A DNA stretch of 64,000 bases, taken from positions 26,106 to 90,105 of the forward strand of contig CAWCLK010000017.1 of NCBI GenBank assembly GCA_963796225.1. The letters run 5' to 3'. Position 1 is the first letter of the stretch. Every line of letters starts with the position of its first letter. Positions 8,836 to 20,724 of this stretch are shown in pieces. The notes beneath the pieces are model-generated. The model worked only from the letters and a program-made list of their open reading frames with translations. It made no database searches and had not been told where the DNA came from. The DNA is from CAWCLK01 sp963796225 (GTDB lineage: Bacteria; Actinomycetota; Nitriliruptoria; Nitriliruptorales; Nitriliruptoraceae). The translations under genes and the position numbers were made by a program.

Positions 8836-9342
8836 GTGCCCGAGGAATCGATCCTGCCCTCCGACTGGGCCCAGGCCTGGTCCACCATGTCCTCCGCCGA
8901 GTTCATGGCCTGGATGCGCGAGCAGGGCGTCACCGCCCCGCACGTCGAGCTGCTCGGCTACGAGGTCGTGCACTACGAGCCCGGGTCGTGCCTGCTGACG
9001 TGGACGGTCCCGCGCCCGCTGCTCAACCCGGCCAACATCGCCCACGGCGGGTTCCTCGCAGCCATCCTCGACGACGCCTGCGGCATGTCGATCGCCTCCA
9101 GCTACGACCGCTGGGTCCCGCAGCTGACCGTCAACCTCAACGTCGACTACCTCGCGCCGGTCCACGCCGACGTCGAGCACCGGGTCGAGGGCACGCTCGT
9201 GCGGCGGGGGCGCTCCACCAGCCTCGCCGACGCGACCATCACCGCCCCCGACGGGACCCTGTGCGCCCGCGCATCCGGGGTCTTCCAGCCCAACCGGCGG
9301 ATGGTGCCCCGTGACCAGTGGGAGGCCGCCGGCCTGGCGTGA
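8836..9342 (+). CDS. PaaI-family hotdog thioesterase
   Basis: 168 residues from GTG. The hotdog signature ANIAHGGFLAAILDDACGM is at about residues 72-90, followed by the beta-strand QLTVNLNVDYLAPV. PaaI/YbgC enzymes hydrolyse acyl-CoA thioesters. The N-terminal 40 residues form an extra helical segment that mentions no known domain. The acyl substrate cannot be inferred. Confidence 0.85.
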   Translation: MPEESILPSDWAQAWSTMSSAEFMAWMREQGVTAPHVELLGYEVVHYEPGSCLLTWTVPRPLLNPANIAHGGFLAAILDDACGMSIASSYDRWVPQLTVNLNVDYLAPVHADVEHRVEGTLVRRGRSTSLADATITAPDGTLCARASGVFQPNRRMVPRDQWEAAGLA

Positions 9343-9449
9343 GTCCGTACAGGGCCGAAGGGCGTACCATCGGCGGACGATGGGGCCCGCGGTCGCCTGC
9401 CGGCCGGCGTGGCCCGCCCGATCACCACTGCACGCGTCAGGAAGCACCC

Positions 9450-12489
<3,040 letters not shown>

Positions 12490-12502
<13 letters not shown>

Positions 12503-13024
12503 CGGATCCGATGCTCGGGACGTCGCCGGTCGGGCCGTGACCCATCGGGACGCGGCTGCAGCCGGCGATCGTCCCTCGAGGTCAGCATGCCGTGGCGGGG
12601 CCGGCTGCGGGGCGCCCGGCGGGACCAGCGGCTGACGGTCCTGCGGGGCGCCCACGTCGGTGACCCACCAGCGGCCGTCGCGCCGGTCCGCGCGGACGGC
12701 GACGGCCGAGACACCGGTTGCCTCGCGCAGCACGACGACCACCTCGGCCGCGTCGTCGGTGGGACGGCACGCCGTGACACGGACCACGCTGGCGCCGCCG
12801 CAGGGCGTTCGGTCCTGCCCCCGGCGCCGCAGGACCAGGGCCTTCAGCCGCCGTCGGGCCGTGGGCGCGAGCAGCGGGCGGAGCTGGTCCGGCGGACGAC
12901 GACCGGCGCGGACCTCGACGTAGGCCGTGGCGACCGCGGTGGCCAGCGCGACGGGGTCGACCGGGGGAGCGGGGCGACGCTCGATCCGGCGGGTCGTGGT
13001 CGGGGCGGGTGCGGTGCGCGTCAT
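12490..13024 (-). CDS. Rv3235-like protein (frame uncertain at 3' end)
   Basis: The N-terminal 120 residues match the Rv3235 family: ALATAVATAYVEVRAGRRPPDQLRPLLAP, then RRLK, then a VRVTACRPTDDAAEVVVVLRE beta-rich core and RWWVTDVGAP. The literal frame runs on antisense into secA as far as 12257, which is unlikely. If one extra base lies in the C/G run near 12600 the gene ends at 12490; if one is missing it ends at 12582. Function unknown; in actinobacteria it sits downstream of secA on the opposite strand. It overlaps the next gene by ATGA. Confidence 0.7.
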
Positions 13025-14031
13025 GGGGTCGCCTCCGGCTCGGTCGCGCCGGGTGTGGAGCTCGGCTCGGCGCTCGGTGGTGTGGCGGGGCGTCCCGGGA
13101 TCGCCCCGGCCACGACGAGCCGCCCGACGTCCGTCCGCAGCCAGAGCTCGTGGGTGCGGACCGTGTCCTCGTCCGGGGCGCGGGCCTCGACCTCGGCGAC
13201 CCAGGCCCACCCCGAGGTGCGCGACAGCGACGTCAACGACACCTCCCGGTAGCCGACTGCCCGGACCGCGTCGACCGCGGCGAGCATCAGGTCCGTGTCG
13301 TCGACCGGGGCGCGTTCCGGCAGGTCGATCGCCGGCGTGGGGGAGGCCAGCCGCCAGGGCTGCCCACCGATCCGGACGCCGTCGGCGTCGAGCCGCACGG
13401 GCACGGCCACACGCAGGCTCCGGGCGGTGCCGTAGGTGTCGCCCTCGACGGGCAGGACGATCGCGCGCACGGTCACCACGAGGGCACCCCGTGCCGGATG
13501 GTCCACCCCCTCCACGGCCAGGTGCTCGACGTAGCGGTCGGCCGCCCCGGGGGCGGGGTCGAGCCCCTCGATCGGCGGGCCGGCCGGGCGCGTCGACAGC
13601 CACGACCGGGCGACGACGAGGGCCAGGCCCTCCGCCTCGCCCCGACGGTCGGGGGCGCGCGAGGTGCTGAGCGCCACCACGTCCGTCGGGGTGGCTCCGT
13701 CGGCCGGGGCGGCGGGTGCGGTCGCGGCGGGGACGGGGGACGTCGTGGCCGTCGGTGCCGGGGTGGGCACGGTCGCCGGCGCAGGCGCGTCGGCCTCGTC
13801 GTCCGACCGGACGCCCCCGAGCACGATCGCCACGACCACCACCCACGGCACCAGGGCGGCGACCAGCAGCCAGCGGCGGGAGCCGTCGCGGGGCGCGGGC
13901 TCCCCCCAGTCGTCCAGACGGGGAGGAGCACCGGTGCGCGGGGTCCGAGCGTGGGGCGGCGTCCGCCCGGACCCCGGCACCTGGGCGTCCCCGACGGTGT
14001 CGTCGGGGAGGTCGGAGGCGAAGAGACTCAC
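13021..14031 (-). CDS. Single-pass membrane protein of unknown function
   Basis: 336 residues. A cytoplasmic Pro/Arg-rich N-terminus leads into one transmembrane helix (WLLVAALVPWVVVVAIVLGG, about 54-73), then a long Ala/Pro/Thr linker and a soluble extracytoplasmic domain of about 190 residues ending in a Pro/Glu tail. The outer domain has two beta-rich halves but no recognised family. It is the promoter-proximal gene of the pair with the Rv3235-like gene. No homologue is named. Confidence 0.75.
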   Translation of the reverse strand: MSLFASDLPDDTVGDAQVPGSGRTPPHARTPRTGAPPRLDDWGEPAPRDGSRRWLLVAALVPWVVVVAIVLGGVRSDDEADAPAPATVPTPAPTATTSPVPAATAPAAPADGATPTDVVALSTSRAPDRRGEAEGLALVVARSWLSTRPAGPPIEGLDPAPGAADRYVEHLAVEGVDHPARGALVVTVRAIVLPVEGDTYGTARSLRVAVPVRLDADGVRIGGQPWRLASPTPAIDLPERAPVDDTDLMLAAVDAVRAVGYREVSLTSLSRTSGWAWVAEVEARAPDEDTVRTHELWLRTDVGRLVVAGAIPGRPATPPSAEPSSTPGATEPEATP

Positions 14032-14164
14032 GAATACTTCCGATGCATTTCATGCTTTGTCGTGCAGCATGATTGCGCGCGGCACTGACCAGGTCAATCC
14101 CGCAGTGCGGTGGGTGTGGACGGGCGACCCCGCCCCGTGGCGAAGCCCTCCTGGCATCGCGGCC

Positions 14165-14170
14165 TACCCT
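14165..14170 (+). promoter_or_regulatory. -10 element upstream of sigH
   Basis: TACCCT 34 bases before the sigH ATG. The 170-base divergent region between 14032 and 14204 also holds an unusually AT-rich patch around 14035-14075 that may serve the leftward gene. Confidence 0.35.
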
Positions 14171-14204
14171 GCAGGTGAGCCCCCGACGTGAAGGCACGGG
14201 CACC

Positions 14205-14882
14205 ATGGACTCCAGCGGCTCCCGCGCCTCGACGGCGTCCTCGCCTGGCGACGACCCGGTCGAGGTGGGACCTGGACGCCGGGTGGACGGCACCGTCGTG
14301 CGCACCGAGCTGACGACCGAACAGCGCCGCGAGCTGTTCGAGCAGCAGGTCATGCCCGAGGTCGACCGGCTGTACGGCGCCGCGATGCGTTACACCCGCG
14401 ACCCCACGGACGCGCAGGATCTCGTGCAGGAGACGGCGGCCAAGGCCTACAGCTCGCTGCACCAGTTCCAGCAGGGCACCAACCTGCGGGCATGGCTGTA
14501 CCGCATCCTGCACACCACCTACATCTCCATGTACCGCAAGGCCCAGCGCAGGCCGCAGGAGACGCTGCAGGAGACCATCGACGACTTCTCGTTCTACGAC
14601 GAGGCGCGCACCGGCCCCAGCGCCGAGACCGAGGTGCTCGAGGCCATCACGGACGAGGAGGTCAAGCAGGCGCTGGCGGAGCTGCCGGACACGTTCCGCA
14701 TGGCCGTCTACCTCGCCGACGTGGAGGGCTTCGCCTACAAGGAGATCGCCGAGATCATGGGCACGCCGATCGGCACGGTGATGTCGCGCCTGCATCGCGG
14801 AAGGAAAGCCCTGCAGCAGGCGTTGGCCACCTATGCACGCCAGCGCGGCCTGATCAGCGACCCCCCGGAGGACGAGGCATGA
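14205..14882 (+). CDS. sigH: ECF sigma factor, SigH/SigR type
   Basis: 225 residues. A 40-residue variable N-terminus precedes region 2 (DRLYGAAMRYTRDPTDAQDLVQET, NLRAWLYRILHTTYI) and region 4 (LAELPDTFRMAVYLADVEGFAYKEIAEIMGTPIGTVMSRLHRGRKAL). These are close to actinobacterial SigH/SigR, which control thiol-oxidative and heat stress genes. The next gene, overlapping by ATGA, encodes its zinc anti-sigma factor, which supports the assignment. Confidence 0.93.
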   Translation: MDSSGSRASTASSPGDDPVEVGPGRRVDGTVVRTELTTEQRRELFEQQVMPEVDRLYGAAMRYTRDPTDAQDLVQETAAKAYSSLHQFQQGTNLRAWLYRILHTTYISMYRKAQRRPQETLQETIDDFSFYDEARTGPSAETEVLEAITDEEVKQALAELPDTFRMAVYLADVEGFAYKEIAEIMGTPIGTVMSRLHRGRKALQQALATYARQRGLISDPPEDEA

Positions 14883-15157
14883 CCGTCCACCAGCCCGACG
14901 ACCCGGCTCTGTCCCACTGTTCCGACGGTGGGGTGGACTGCAGCGGGGCGTTGCACGACCTGCACCTGTACCTCGACGGCGAGCTGCCGGACGGGGACCT
15001 CGCGTCGATCCGCGAGCACCTGGCGGCCTGCTATCCCTGCGCCGACCGGGCAACCTTCGAGGAGCAGCTGAAGGCCCTGGTGCGCGATCGGTGCGCCGAG
15101 CACGCCCCGCCGCAGCTGCTCGACCGGATCCGCCTGCGACTCGACGAGACCGGCTGA
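14879..15157 (+). CDS. rsrA: Zinc anti-sigma factor, RsrA/RshA type
   Basis: 92 residues. The ZAS motif HLAACYPC (HxxxCxxC) with an upstream Cys in VDCSGALHDLHLYLDGEL forms the redox-sensitive zinc site. Oxidation of these Cys residues would release the sigma factor. Overlap with sigH ensures coupled translation. In relatives the pair responds to disulfide stress and to mycothiol status, consistent with the mycothiol-type enzyme near 45.3 kb. Confidence 0.92.
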   Translation: MTVHQPDDPALSHCSDGGVDCSGALHDLHLYLDGELPDGDLASIREHLAACYPCADRATFEEQLKALVRDRCAEHAPPQLLDRIRLRLDETG

Positions 15158-15220
15158 CCGTCTCACGCGGATCACGGGACCCCGTGGCCTACGCTGGCGG
15201 CCCCGCCGAGCCCGAACGCT

Positions 15221-15256
15221 CGCTCCTCCGCTCGACTGCCCGCTCCTCCGCTCGAC
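15221..15256 (+). repeat. Short direct repeat before epimerase gene
   Basis: CGCTCCTCCGCTCGAC occurs at 15221-15236 and again at 15241-15256, period 20. It lies in the leader between a TACGCT -10 element (15190-15195) and the GTG at 15269. Confidence 0.7.
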
Positions 15257-15268
15257 CAAGGCCGCACC

Positions 15269-16243
15269 GTGACCGACCAGGGAACCGTCCTCGTGACCGG
15301 CGGTGCCGGGTTCATCGGCTCGAACCTGGTGGACCGCCTGCTCGCCGAGGGCCGCCGCGTCATCGTGATCGACGACCTCTCGTCGGGTCGGCTGGGCAAC
15401 CTCGACGAGGCCCGCCGGGCCGCCCCCGGCTCCCTCGAGTTCCAGCGCATGGACATCACGTCGGAGACCGTGGACCCGCTCGTGCGGCGCCACCGACCCG
15501 ACGTGATCATCCACCTCGCGGCCCAGATGAGCGTGCGGGCGTCCGTCGAGGACCCGCTGCACGACGCCCGGGTCAACGTGCTCGGCACCGTCAACCTGCT
15601 CGAGGCCGCCCGTCGCAACGACGTCCGCAAGGTCGTCTTCGCCACCTCCGGGGGATGCATCTACGGCGAGCCGTCCCTGGACGAGCTGCCGGTCACCGAG
15701 GAGCACCCGGGCCACGCGCACTCGCCCTACGGGGCGTCCAAGCGCAGCGGCGAGGAGTACCTGCGGACCTACCACTCGCTGTACGGGCTGGACTGGACCT
15801 CACTCGCGTTCGCCAACGTGTACGGGCCGCGGCAGGACCCGGCTGGCGAGGCCGGCGTCGTGGCGATCTTCACCGAACGGATGTTGGCGGGTCAGCCCTG
15901 CACCATCTACGGCGACGGGGAGCAGTCGCGCGACTTCGTGTACGTGGACGACGTCGTGCACGCGCTGGCCCTGGCCATGGACCGTGGGGACAACGACCGG
16001 TTCAACATCGGCACCGGTGAGCGCACCTCGGTCAACCAGCTGTACCGGGCACTCGCGGCCGCGACCAACTACCCGCACGACGCGGTGTACGCCCCCGAGC
16101 GCGAGGGCGAGCTGCGCCACTCCTCGGTGTCCATCCGCAAGGCCGCCGACGGCCTCGGCTGGAAGCCGTGGACGATGCTCGAGGAGGGGCTGGCCTCGAC
16201 GCTGGCGTGGGCCGCGGGCGGGACCTCGACCGCCTCGCGGTAG
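15269..16243 (+). CDS. NAD-dependent sugar-nucleotide epimerase (UDP-glucose 4-epimerase type)
   Basis: 324 residues, extended short-chain dehydrogenase fold. The NAD loop is VTGGAGFIGSN at residues 9-19, and the catalytic triad includes the Ser of ATSGG and the Tyr/Lys of SPYGASK. HLAAQMSVRASVEDP and VYGPRQDP are typical of UDP-glucose/galactose or UDP-glucuronate epimerases. Precise substrate is uncertain. It stands alone, with its own TACGCT element. Confidence 0.85.
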   Translation: MTDQGTVLVTGGAGFIGSNLVDRLLAEGRRVIVIDDLSSGRLGNLDEARRAAPGSLEFQRMDITSETVDPLVRRHRPDVIIHLAAQMSVRASVEDPLHDARVNVLGTVNLLEAARRNDVRKVVFATSGGCIYGEPSLDELPVTEEHPGHAHSPYGASKRSGEEYLRTYHSLYGLDWTSLAFANVYGPRQDPAGEAGVVAIFTERMLAGQPCTIYGDGEQSRDFVYVDDVVHALALAMDRGDNDRFNIGTGERTSVNQLYRALAAATNYPHDAVYAPEREGELRHSSVSIRKAADGLGWKPWTMLEEGLASTLAWAAGGTSTASR

Positions 16244-16268
16244 ACGACGCCGTCCGGGGCAGGCGGAC

Positions 16269-16274
16269 TACGCT
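16269..16274 (+). promoter_or_regulatory. -10 element upstream of bldD
   Basis: TACGCT 44 bases before the bldD ATG, which itself has a strong GAGGAGG site. Confidence 0.35.
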
Positions 16275-16318
16275 GGGCGATCCGATCCCGCCCCACGCTG
16301 GCCGGCCGAGGAGGTCCG

Positions 16319-16786
16319 ATGGTGTCGTACGCCGAAGAGGTCGGCGCTCGCCTTCGTCGCGTCCGCGTCCAGCAGGGTTGGAGCCTGCAGGATGTCGAAC
16401 GCCGCTCCGAGGGCGAGTGGAAGGCCGCCGTCGTCGGCTCGTACGAGCGGGGTGATCGCAACATCTCCGCCTCGCGGCTGATCGAGCTCGCGGAGTTCTA
16501 CGGCGTGTCGCCATCGGAGATCCTGCCCAGCGACGACGGGCCGCGGCCCATGGACCGGTCCGCGGGGATCGTCGTCGACCTGCAGAAGCTCGCGGACGCC
16601 GGGCAGAAGTTCGACGGCGTGCGCCGCTACTGCGAGTCGATCCAGCTCCAGCGTGGGGACTACAACCGTGACCAGCTGTCGATCCGTGGGGACGACATGC
16701 GGGCGCTCAGCGTGATCCTCGAGACCGACACCGACGGCCTGCTCTCGGCGCTCGAACAGGCGGGGGTGCTGCGGACCGCACGCTGA
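16319..16786 (+). CDS. bldD: BldD-like transcriptional regulator with c-di-GMP motif
   Basis: 155 residues. The N-terminal helix-turn-helix (YAEEVGARLRRVRVQQGWSLQ, then WKAAVVGSYERGDRNIS) matches BldD. The C-terminal domain holds RGD at 112-114, eight residues, then RGDD at 123-126. This equals the RGD-X8-RxxD signature through which Streptomyces BldD binds tetrameric c-di-GMP and dimerises to repress development genes. The HD-GYP phosphodiesterase 1.4 kb downstream could set the level of that ligand. Confidence 0.93.
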   Translation: MVSYAEEVGARLRRVRVQQGWSLQDVERRSEGEWKAAVVGSYERGDRNISASRLIELAEFYGVSPSEILPSDDGPRPMDRSAGIVVDLQKLADAGQKFDGVRRYCESIQLQRGDYNRDQLSIRGDDMRALSVILETDTDGLLSALEQAGVLRTAR

Positions 16787-16793
16787 GGCGTCG

Positions 16794-17498
16794 TCAGCCG
16801 ACCTGCAGCACCCGGTTCAGGGCATCCAGGACCGCGCGAGCGGCGGCGTCGATCTCGCCGCGGCGCACCACCGCACTACCGGTGAGCGTCAGCATCGTGC
16901 GCGCCGCCCGGACCTCCACCACGGCGAGCATCACGTCGACGCCCCCGCACCGGACCTGGTCGAGCCCGGCGAGCGTCAGGGTGGTCGTCGCCGTGACCAC
17001 GTCCTCGACGGCCTGGATCGTGGCCGTGCCGGCGGCCATCCGCTGGCCAGCGCCCGAGACCTCGCTGGCCGTGGTGCCCACGTGCTCGACGCCGTCGCTG
17101 TCGGTGACCACCACGGTGACGGAGGCGTCGTTGGCCGACTGGGTGATGGACACGCGGGTCAGGGCCACGCGGGGCGGGGCGACCTCGCCGTCCCCGGTCG
17201 TGGTGAGTGGGTCGTCCTCCGCAAGCTGGACGACGCTTACGACGCGGTGGTCGATGCTGATGTCGAAGCGCGCGTAGAGCAGGGACTGCACGTCGCGCAC
17301 GACCTGCTTGGGGGAGCGATCCTCGACCACGAGGGCGTGCAGCTCGTCGATGGGACGCTCGAATCCGGGCACCAAGCGAACGGCCACCATGCCGGAAAGT
17401 CCGGCCAGCGCACGTTCGACCTCGTCGCGGATGGCAGGGTCGTGCAGGTCCATGGGCACGTGGGTGAGCCTCGGTTGGGTGGTCTCCTGCACCAGCAC
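16794..17498 (-). CDS. Hypothetical protein next to HD-GYP locus
   Basis: 234 residues, soluble. The first half has an alpha-beta layout (MDLHDPAIRDEVERALAGL, then VRDVQSLLYARFDISIDHRVVSVVQL). After a linker, the second half is a beta-alpha domain: RVALTRVSITQSANDASVTVVV, then VSGAGQRMAAGTATIQAVED and LTLAGLDQ. I recognise no named family. Converging on bldD with 7 bases between, it may be functionally linked to the c-di-GMP genes, which is inference only. Confidence 0.65.
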   Translation of the reverse strand: MLVQETTQPRLTHVPMDLHDPAIRDEVERALAGLSGMVAVRLVPGFERPIDELHALVVEDRSPKQVVRDVQSLLYARFDISIDHRVVSVVQLAEDDPLTTTGDGEVAPPRVALTRVSITQSANDASVTVVVTDSDGVEHVGTTASEVSGAGQRMAAGTATIQAVEDVVTATTTLTLAGLDQVRCGGVDVMLAVVEVRAARTMLTLTGSAVVRRGEIDAAARAVLDALNRVLQVG

Positions 17499-18041
17499 GC
17501 CTCCTGGAACGCCGGGCCCCGGGCGAATCGGAGCCTACGTGGCGTAGTGCACAGAACCGGGCAAGCAGGACGAGCCACTGTGCCTGACCGTGACGGGACT
17601 TCACGGCCCGTCATCTTGGGACCTTCAACCCATGGTCACTCCGTGCCGACTCAGGGACAGTGGGGCACAGCGCCGCAGTCGGACGAGGTGCGTGTTGCTG
17701 GTGTGGCTTCTGAGTACTGCTGTGTACTAGAGGCAACTGTTGACAGGCCGTGCGACACACACCAAGATGCACGGGACAGTGCACGATCGTCCATTGGACG
17801 GATGTCCCGGACGCTGAGAGAGATTGACAACTGCATCGAACGGTTCGCGGGAGCGGTCACCCCGCCATCCAGACGACGGCTCCGTCGCTGGACACGGCGT
17901 GACCCGCGATCGACGTCACTCTCCGGAGAAGTCGATCGCACCCTGGAGCACCTCTGAGTAACGAGCGAAGCGGATCCGACGCCGAGGCCCGATAGCGAAG
18001 GCCACGGCACCAGGAACTGACTCGTGAAGGAGGTGGGAGTG
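17499..18041 (+). other. Gene-free leader with promoter and hairpin candidates
   Basis: 540 bases without a credible long gene. Near 17740 is a promoter-like pair. At 17710-17730 AGTAC and GTACT form an inverted repeat spaced by six. At 17981-18008 GCCG-A-GGCC faces GGCC-A-CGGC across a ten-base loop, enclosed by CCTGG (17942) and CCAGG (18010). The structure ends just before the AAGGAGG of the peptide gene. It does not match the c-di-GMP-I riboswitch consensus as I know it. Confidence 0.4.
17740..17768 (+). promoter_or_regulatory. Candidate promoter of HD-GYP locus
   Basis: TTGACA at 17740-17745, 17-base spacer, CAAGAT at 17763-17768. The -35 is perfect, the -10 weak. It would give a leader of about 270 bases before the peptide ORF. 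Confidence 0.4.
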
Positions 18042-18119
18042 ATGAAGAAGGCTTACTCCCTGCTCGCCGCCCTGGCCACGCTGGCCCTGTCGGCCGGCGC
18101 TGGCTTCGGCTGGCACTGA
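18042..18119 (+). CDS. 25-residue hydrophobic peptide
   Basis: Reads MKKAYSLLAAL, ATLALSAGAG, FGWH then stop. An ideal AAGGAGG lies 11 bases before the ATG. Two Lys and a hydrophobic core look like a signal peptide or a single short membrane helix. It precedes the HD-GYP gene by 55 bases on the same strand. It may be a membrane peptide or a leader controlling downstream translation. It resembles no family that I can name. Confidence 0.55.
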   Translation: MKKAYSLLAALATLALSAGAGFGWH

Positions 18120-18174
18120 AACACCCGTAAGCAGCGGCCGCTCCCGCTGACCGTTCGATGCGCTCGTCACTGGA

Positions 18175-19512
18175 TTGACCAACGTGCAGGCGAAGAACCG
18201 CGCCGCATTCCGCGCTCTGATGATCTCCGTCAGTGGCGCGGCACTGGCGATCCTTGCTGTCGCACTTCCCGGCGCCCAGTTCCCTGCTCATCAGGTCTGG
18301 GCGTTCGTCCTGGCGGCCATCATCCTCGAGGCCTCGCCCGTTCTCATCAACCCGGAGACCAAGGCCACCCTGTCGGTGGTGGCGCTCTTCGCAGCGATCG
18401 CCGCCGGGGGTCTGGTTCCAGCGGTGGTGATCGGCCTGGCCACTGGCATCGTGTCCGGGTTCACGTCCAAGCGGGACCGGACGCTGAAGGCGGCCTTCAA
18501 CAGCGGCATGTGGGTCGTCGCCTCGGCAGCGGCGGCCGTCGTCTTCGCTCCGGTCGCGCAGGTCGACCTGATGGCGCCGCTTCCGAGCGCTGCCCTGGAG
18601 GAACCGGGGTGGCTCACACTGGCACTCGTCGTCTCGGGGCTGGTCTACTCGGTCGTGAACGCAGGGCTGCTGGCCGGGGTCCTCCATGTGACGAGCGGGG
18701 TGCCGTTCCGCCAGACCGCCCGCGACATGGTCGGCGGCATCCTGGGGTTGCAGTCCGTGTACGTGGGCCTTGCTGCCATCGCCTACGTCCTCTCGGTGAA
18801 GGCCGGCGAACCAGCCCTCATCCTCCTCGTCGTCCCCCTCGTCGTCGCCCGTCGATCGCTGCTGTCCGTGCAGGAACGGCAGGAGGCCTATGACCGAATG
18901 GTCCGCGCCTTCGTCAAGGCCATCGAGCTGAAGGACGGGTACACGCGTGGTCACGCAGAACGGGTCAGTGACCTGTCCGTCGCCGTGGCCGAGCGCATGG
19001 GCCTGTCCTACGAGGACCGGCAGCTGATCCGGTACGGGGCGATCCTGCACGACGTCGGCAAGATCGGCGTCTCGCTCGGGATCCTCTGCAAGGCGGGCCC
19101 CCTCGACGACGACGAGTTCGCCGAGATGAAGACCCACCCCGAGATCGGCGCGGAGATGCTCCGCGACATCGACTTCCTCAAGCCGGCGCTGGCCATCGTC
19201 CACCACCACCACGAGCGCGTGGACGGCCGCGGCTACCCCGCCGGCCTGAAGGGCGGCGAGATCCCGCTGCTGACCCGTGTGGTCACGGCGGTCGACGCGT
19301 TCGACGCCATGACCTCCACGCGCTCCTACCGGCGGGCGCTGCCCATCGAGGTCGCCCTCGAGGAGCTCCAGGCCAACGCGGGGACGCAGTTCGACGAGGA
19401 GGTCGTCCGCCACCTCGTCGCCCTGATCGCCGAGGAGGGGTGGCAGGTCACGGACGAACCCGTCCAGGTCTCCGTGGCCGGGGCGGTCACGGCCGAGGCG
19501 GTGGTGTTGTGA
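18175..19512 (+). CDS. Membrane HD-GYP domain protein, probable c-di-GMP phosphodiesterase
   Basis: 445 residues. About 225 N-terminal residues hold six or more transmembrane helices. The HD-GYP domain follows: KDGYTRGHAERVSDLS, HDVGKIGV with HD at 292-293, KTHPEIGAEML, IVHHHHERVDGRGYPAGL with GYP near 353-355, and DAFDAMTSTRSYR. All metal ligands appear present, so hydrolysis of c-di-GMP is expected. The start is uncertain: TTG at 18175 gives the longest form, GTG at 18184 is an alternative. Overlaps the next gene by GTGA. Confidence 0.9.
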   Translation: MTNVQAKNRAAFRALMISVSGAALAILAVALPGAQFPAHQVWAFVLAAIILEASPVLINPETKATLSVVALFAAIAAGGLVPAVVIGLATGIVSGFTSKRDRTLKAAFNSGMWVVASAAAAVVFAPVAQVDLMAPLPSAALEEPGWLTLALVVSGLVYSVVNAGLLAGVLHVTSGVPFRQTARDMVGGILGLQSVYVGLAAIAYVLSVKAGEPALILLVVPLVVARRSLLSVQERQEAYDRMVRAFVKAIELKDGYTRGHAERVSDLSVAVAERMGLSYEDRQLIRYGAILHDVGKIGVSLGILCKAGPLDDDEFAEMKTHPEIGAEMLRDIDFLKPALAIVHHHHERVDGRGYPAGLKGGEIPLLTRVVTAVDAFDAMTSTRSYRRALPIEVALEELQANAGTQFDEEVVRHLVALIAEEGWQVTDEPVQVSVAGAVTAEAVVL

Positions 19513-20724
19513 CCCGGGCGCGACTGGCTGTCGTCGTCACGCTCGCCGCTGTCGTCTTCGCCGCGCTTGCTGCCGGCGGGTTCGGCACCTGGAGGCAACC
19601 GGCTTCGCTCCACCCCCTGTCGCACTGGGACGTGTTCGCGCTCGCCGTCGCTGCTGCGCTGGGCGACCGCCTCGAACTGACCCGTCAGCACGGACGCGGG
19701 ACGACCATGTCGATCGCGGTCGTCGCCGCCGTGGCGCTGCTGACCTACTCGCCGGTCGTGGTCCTCGCGATGGCCGTCGCGGCGTGGGTGGCCCAGGCGG
19801 TCCGTGCTGCACGGACCGACCGCACCGTGCGCGTCGGCAGCCTGCTCGTCGGCGGGCTCACGGCGTGGGGCATCGGCGGCGTGGCCGCCCTGTCCGCGGT
19901 CGTCGACACCACGAGTTGGACGGTGGGCAACTCCGAGCTGCTCATCGCCCCGGTGGTCTCGATCTGGGTCCTGCTGCTGTTCGGCGCCCCGGCACTCGAC
20001 GCGCTCGAGGTGGCGGCCTTCGCCGAGCGGGCACGTCGCATCCGGTACCGGGACCTCGTGCGCGGGGGGATGCAGGCGAACACCGTGCTCGCGGCAACCG
20101 CGACGCTCGGGGCGCTGGCGTATCCGGTCCTCGACGCCCCGACGGTGCTGCTGATGGCGCTGCCGCTGCTTGCGGCCAAGCTCGGGCTTCGACCGCAACG
20201 CCGAGACGCGCACGACGTACGACCAGACCCTGCGGGCGATGTCGCGCCTGCCCGAGCAGCTCGGCGCGGTCGATCCCGGCCACGGCGAACGGGCTGGCGA
20301 GGTGGCGGCCGTGGCAGCCGTCGACCTCGGGTTCGGGGCCGACGTGGTGACCGACATCGAACGCGCCGCCCAGCTGCACGAGCTCGGGCGCATCCGTACG
20401 GAGCACGGGCTCGACCTGACCCCGGAGGAGGTCGCCTCCGGCGGGGCGGGCATCCTGACCGAGGCGGAGGACCTCGACCGGGTCGCGCGCCTGGTCGCCG
20501 CACACCGCGGCCCGGTGCCGGTCGGCGACGAGGTCGCCTGGGTCGGGGGTGCGATCGTCCGGCTCGCCTGCGACCTCGACCTGCGGCTCACGGCGCGCGG
20601 CGAGCGGGTGCTCGAAGCCGCCGACCAGTCGTGGATCCGGTCGCAGGGCGTGCAGCCGCGGATCGCCGAAGCCGTCATCCGGTCGGCCCAGGCCTTCTAC
20701 GCGTCGGCCGCCCCGACCCGCTGA
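19509..20724 (+). CDS. Membrane protein with degenerate HD domain (one frame break)
   Basis: About 404 residues after removing one extra G near 20184-20186. The N-terminus has several transmembrane helices (VVVTLAAVVFAALAAGGFG and on). The C-terminal part mirrors an HD domain: DPGHGERAGEVAAVAAVDLGFG, then AAQLHELGRI, where the HD pair has become HE, and no GYP motif. Catalysis is doubtful; it may be a regulatory partner of the preceding phosphodiesterase, with which it is translationally coupled. Confidence 0.75.

Noticed and set aside
17705..17735. BldD operator near the AGTAC/GTACT repeat
   Set aside because: Arms do not fit the TNACNC(A/T)GNGTNA consensus.
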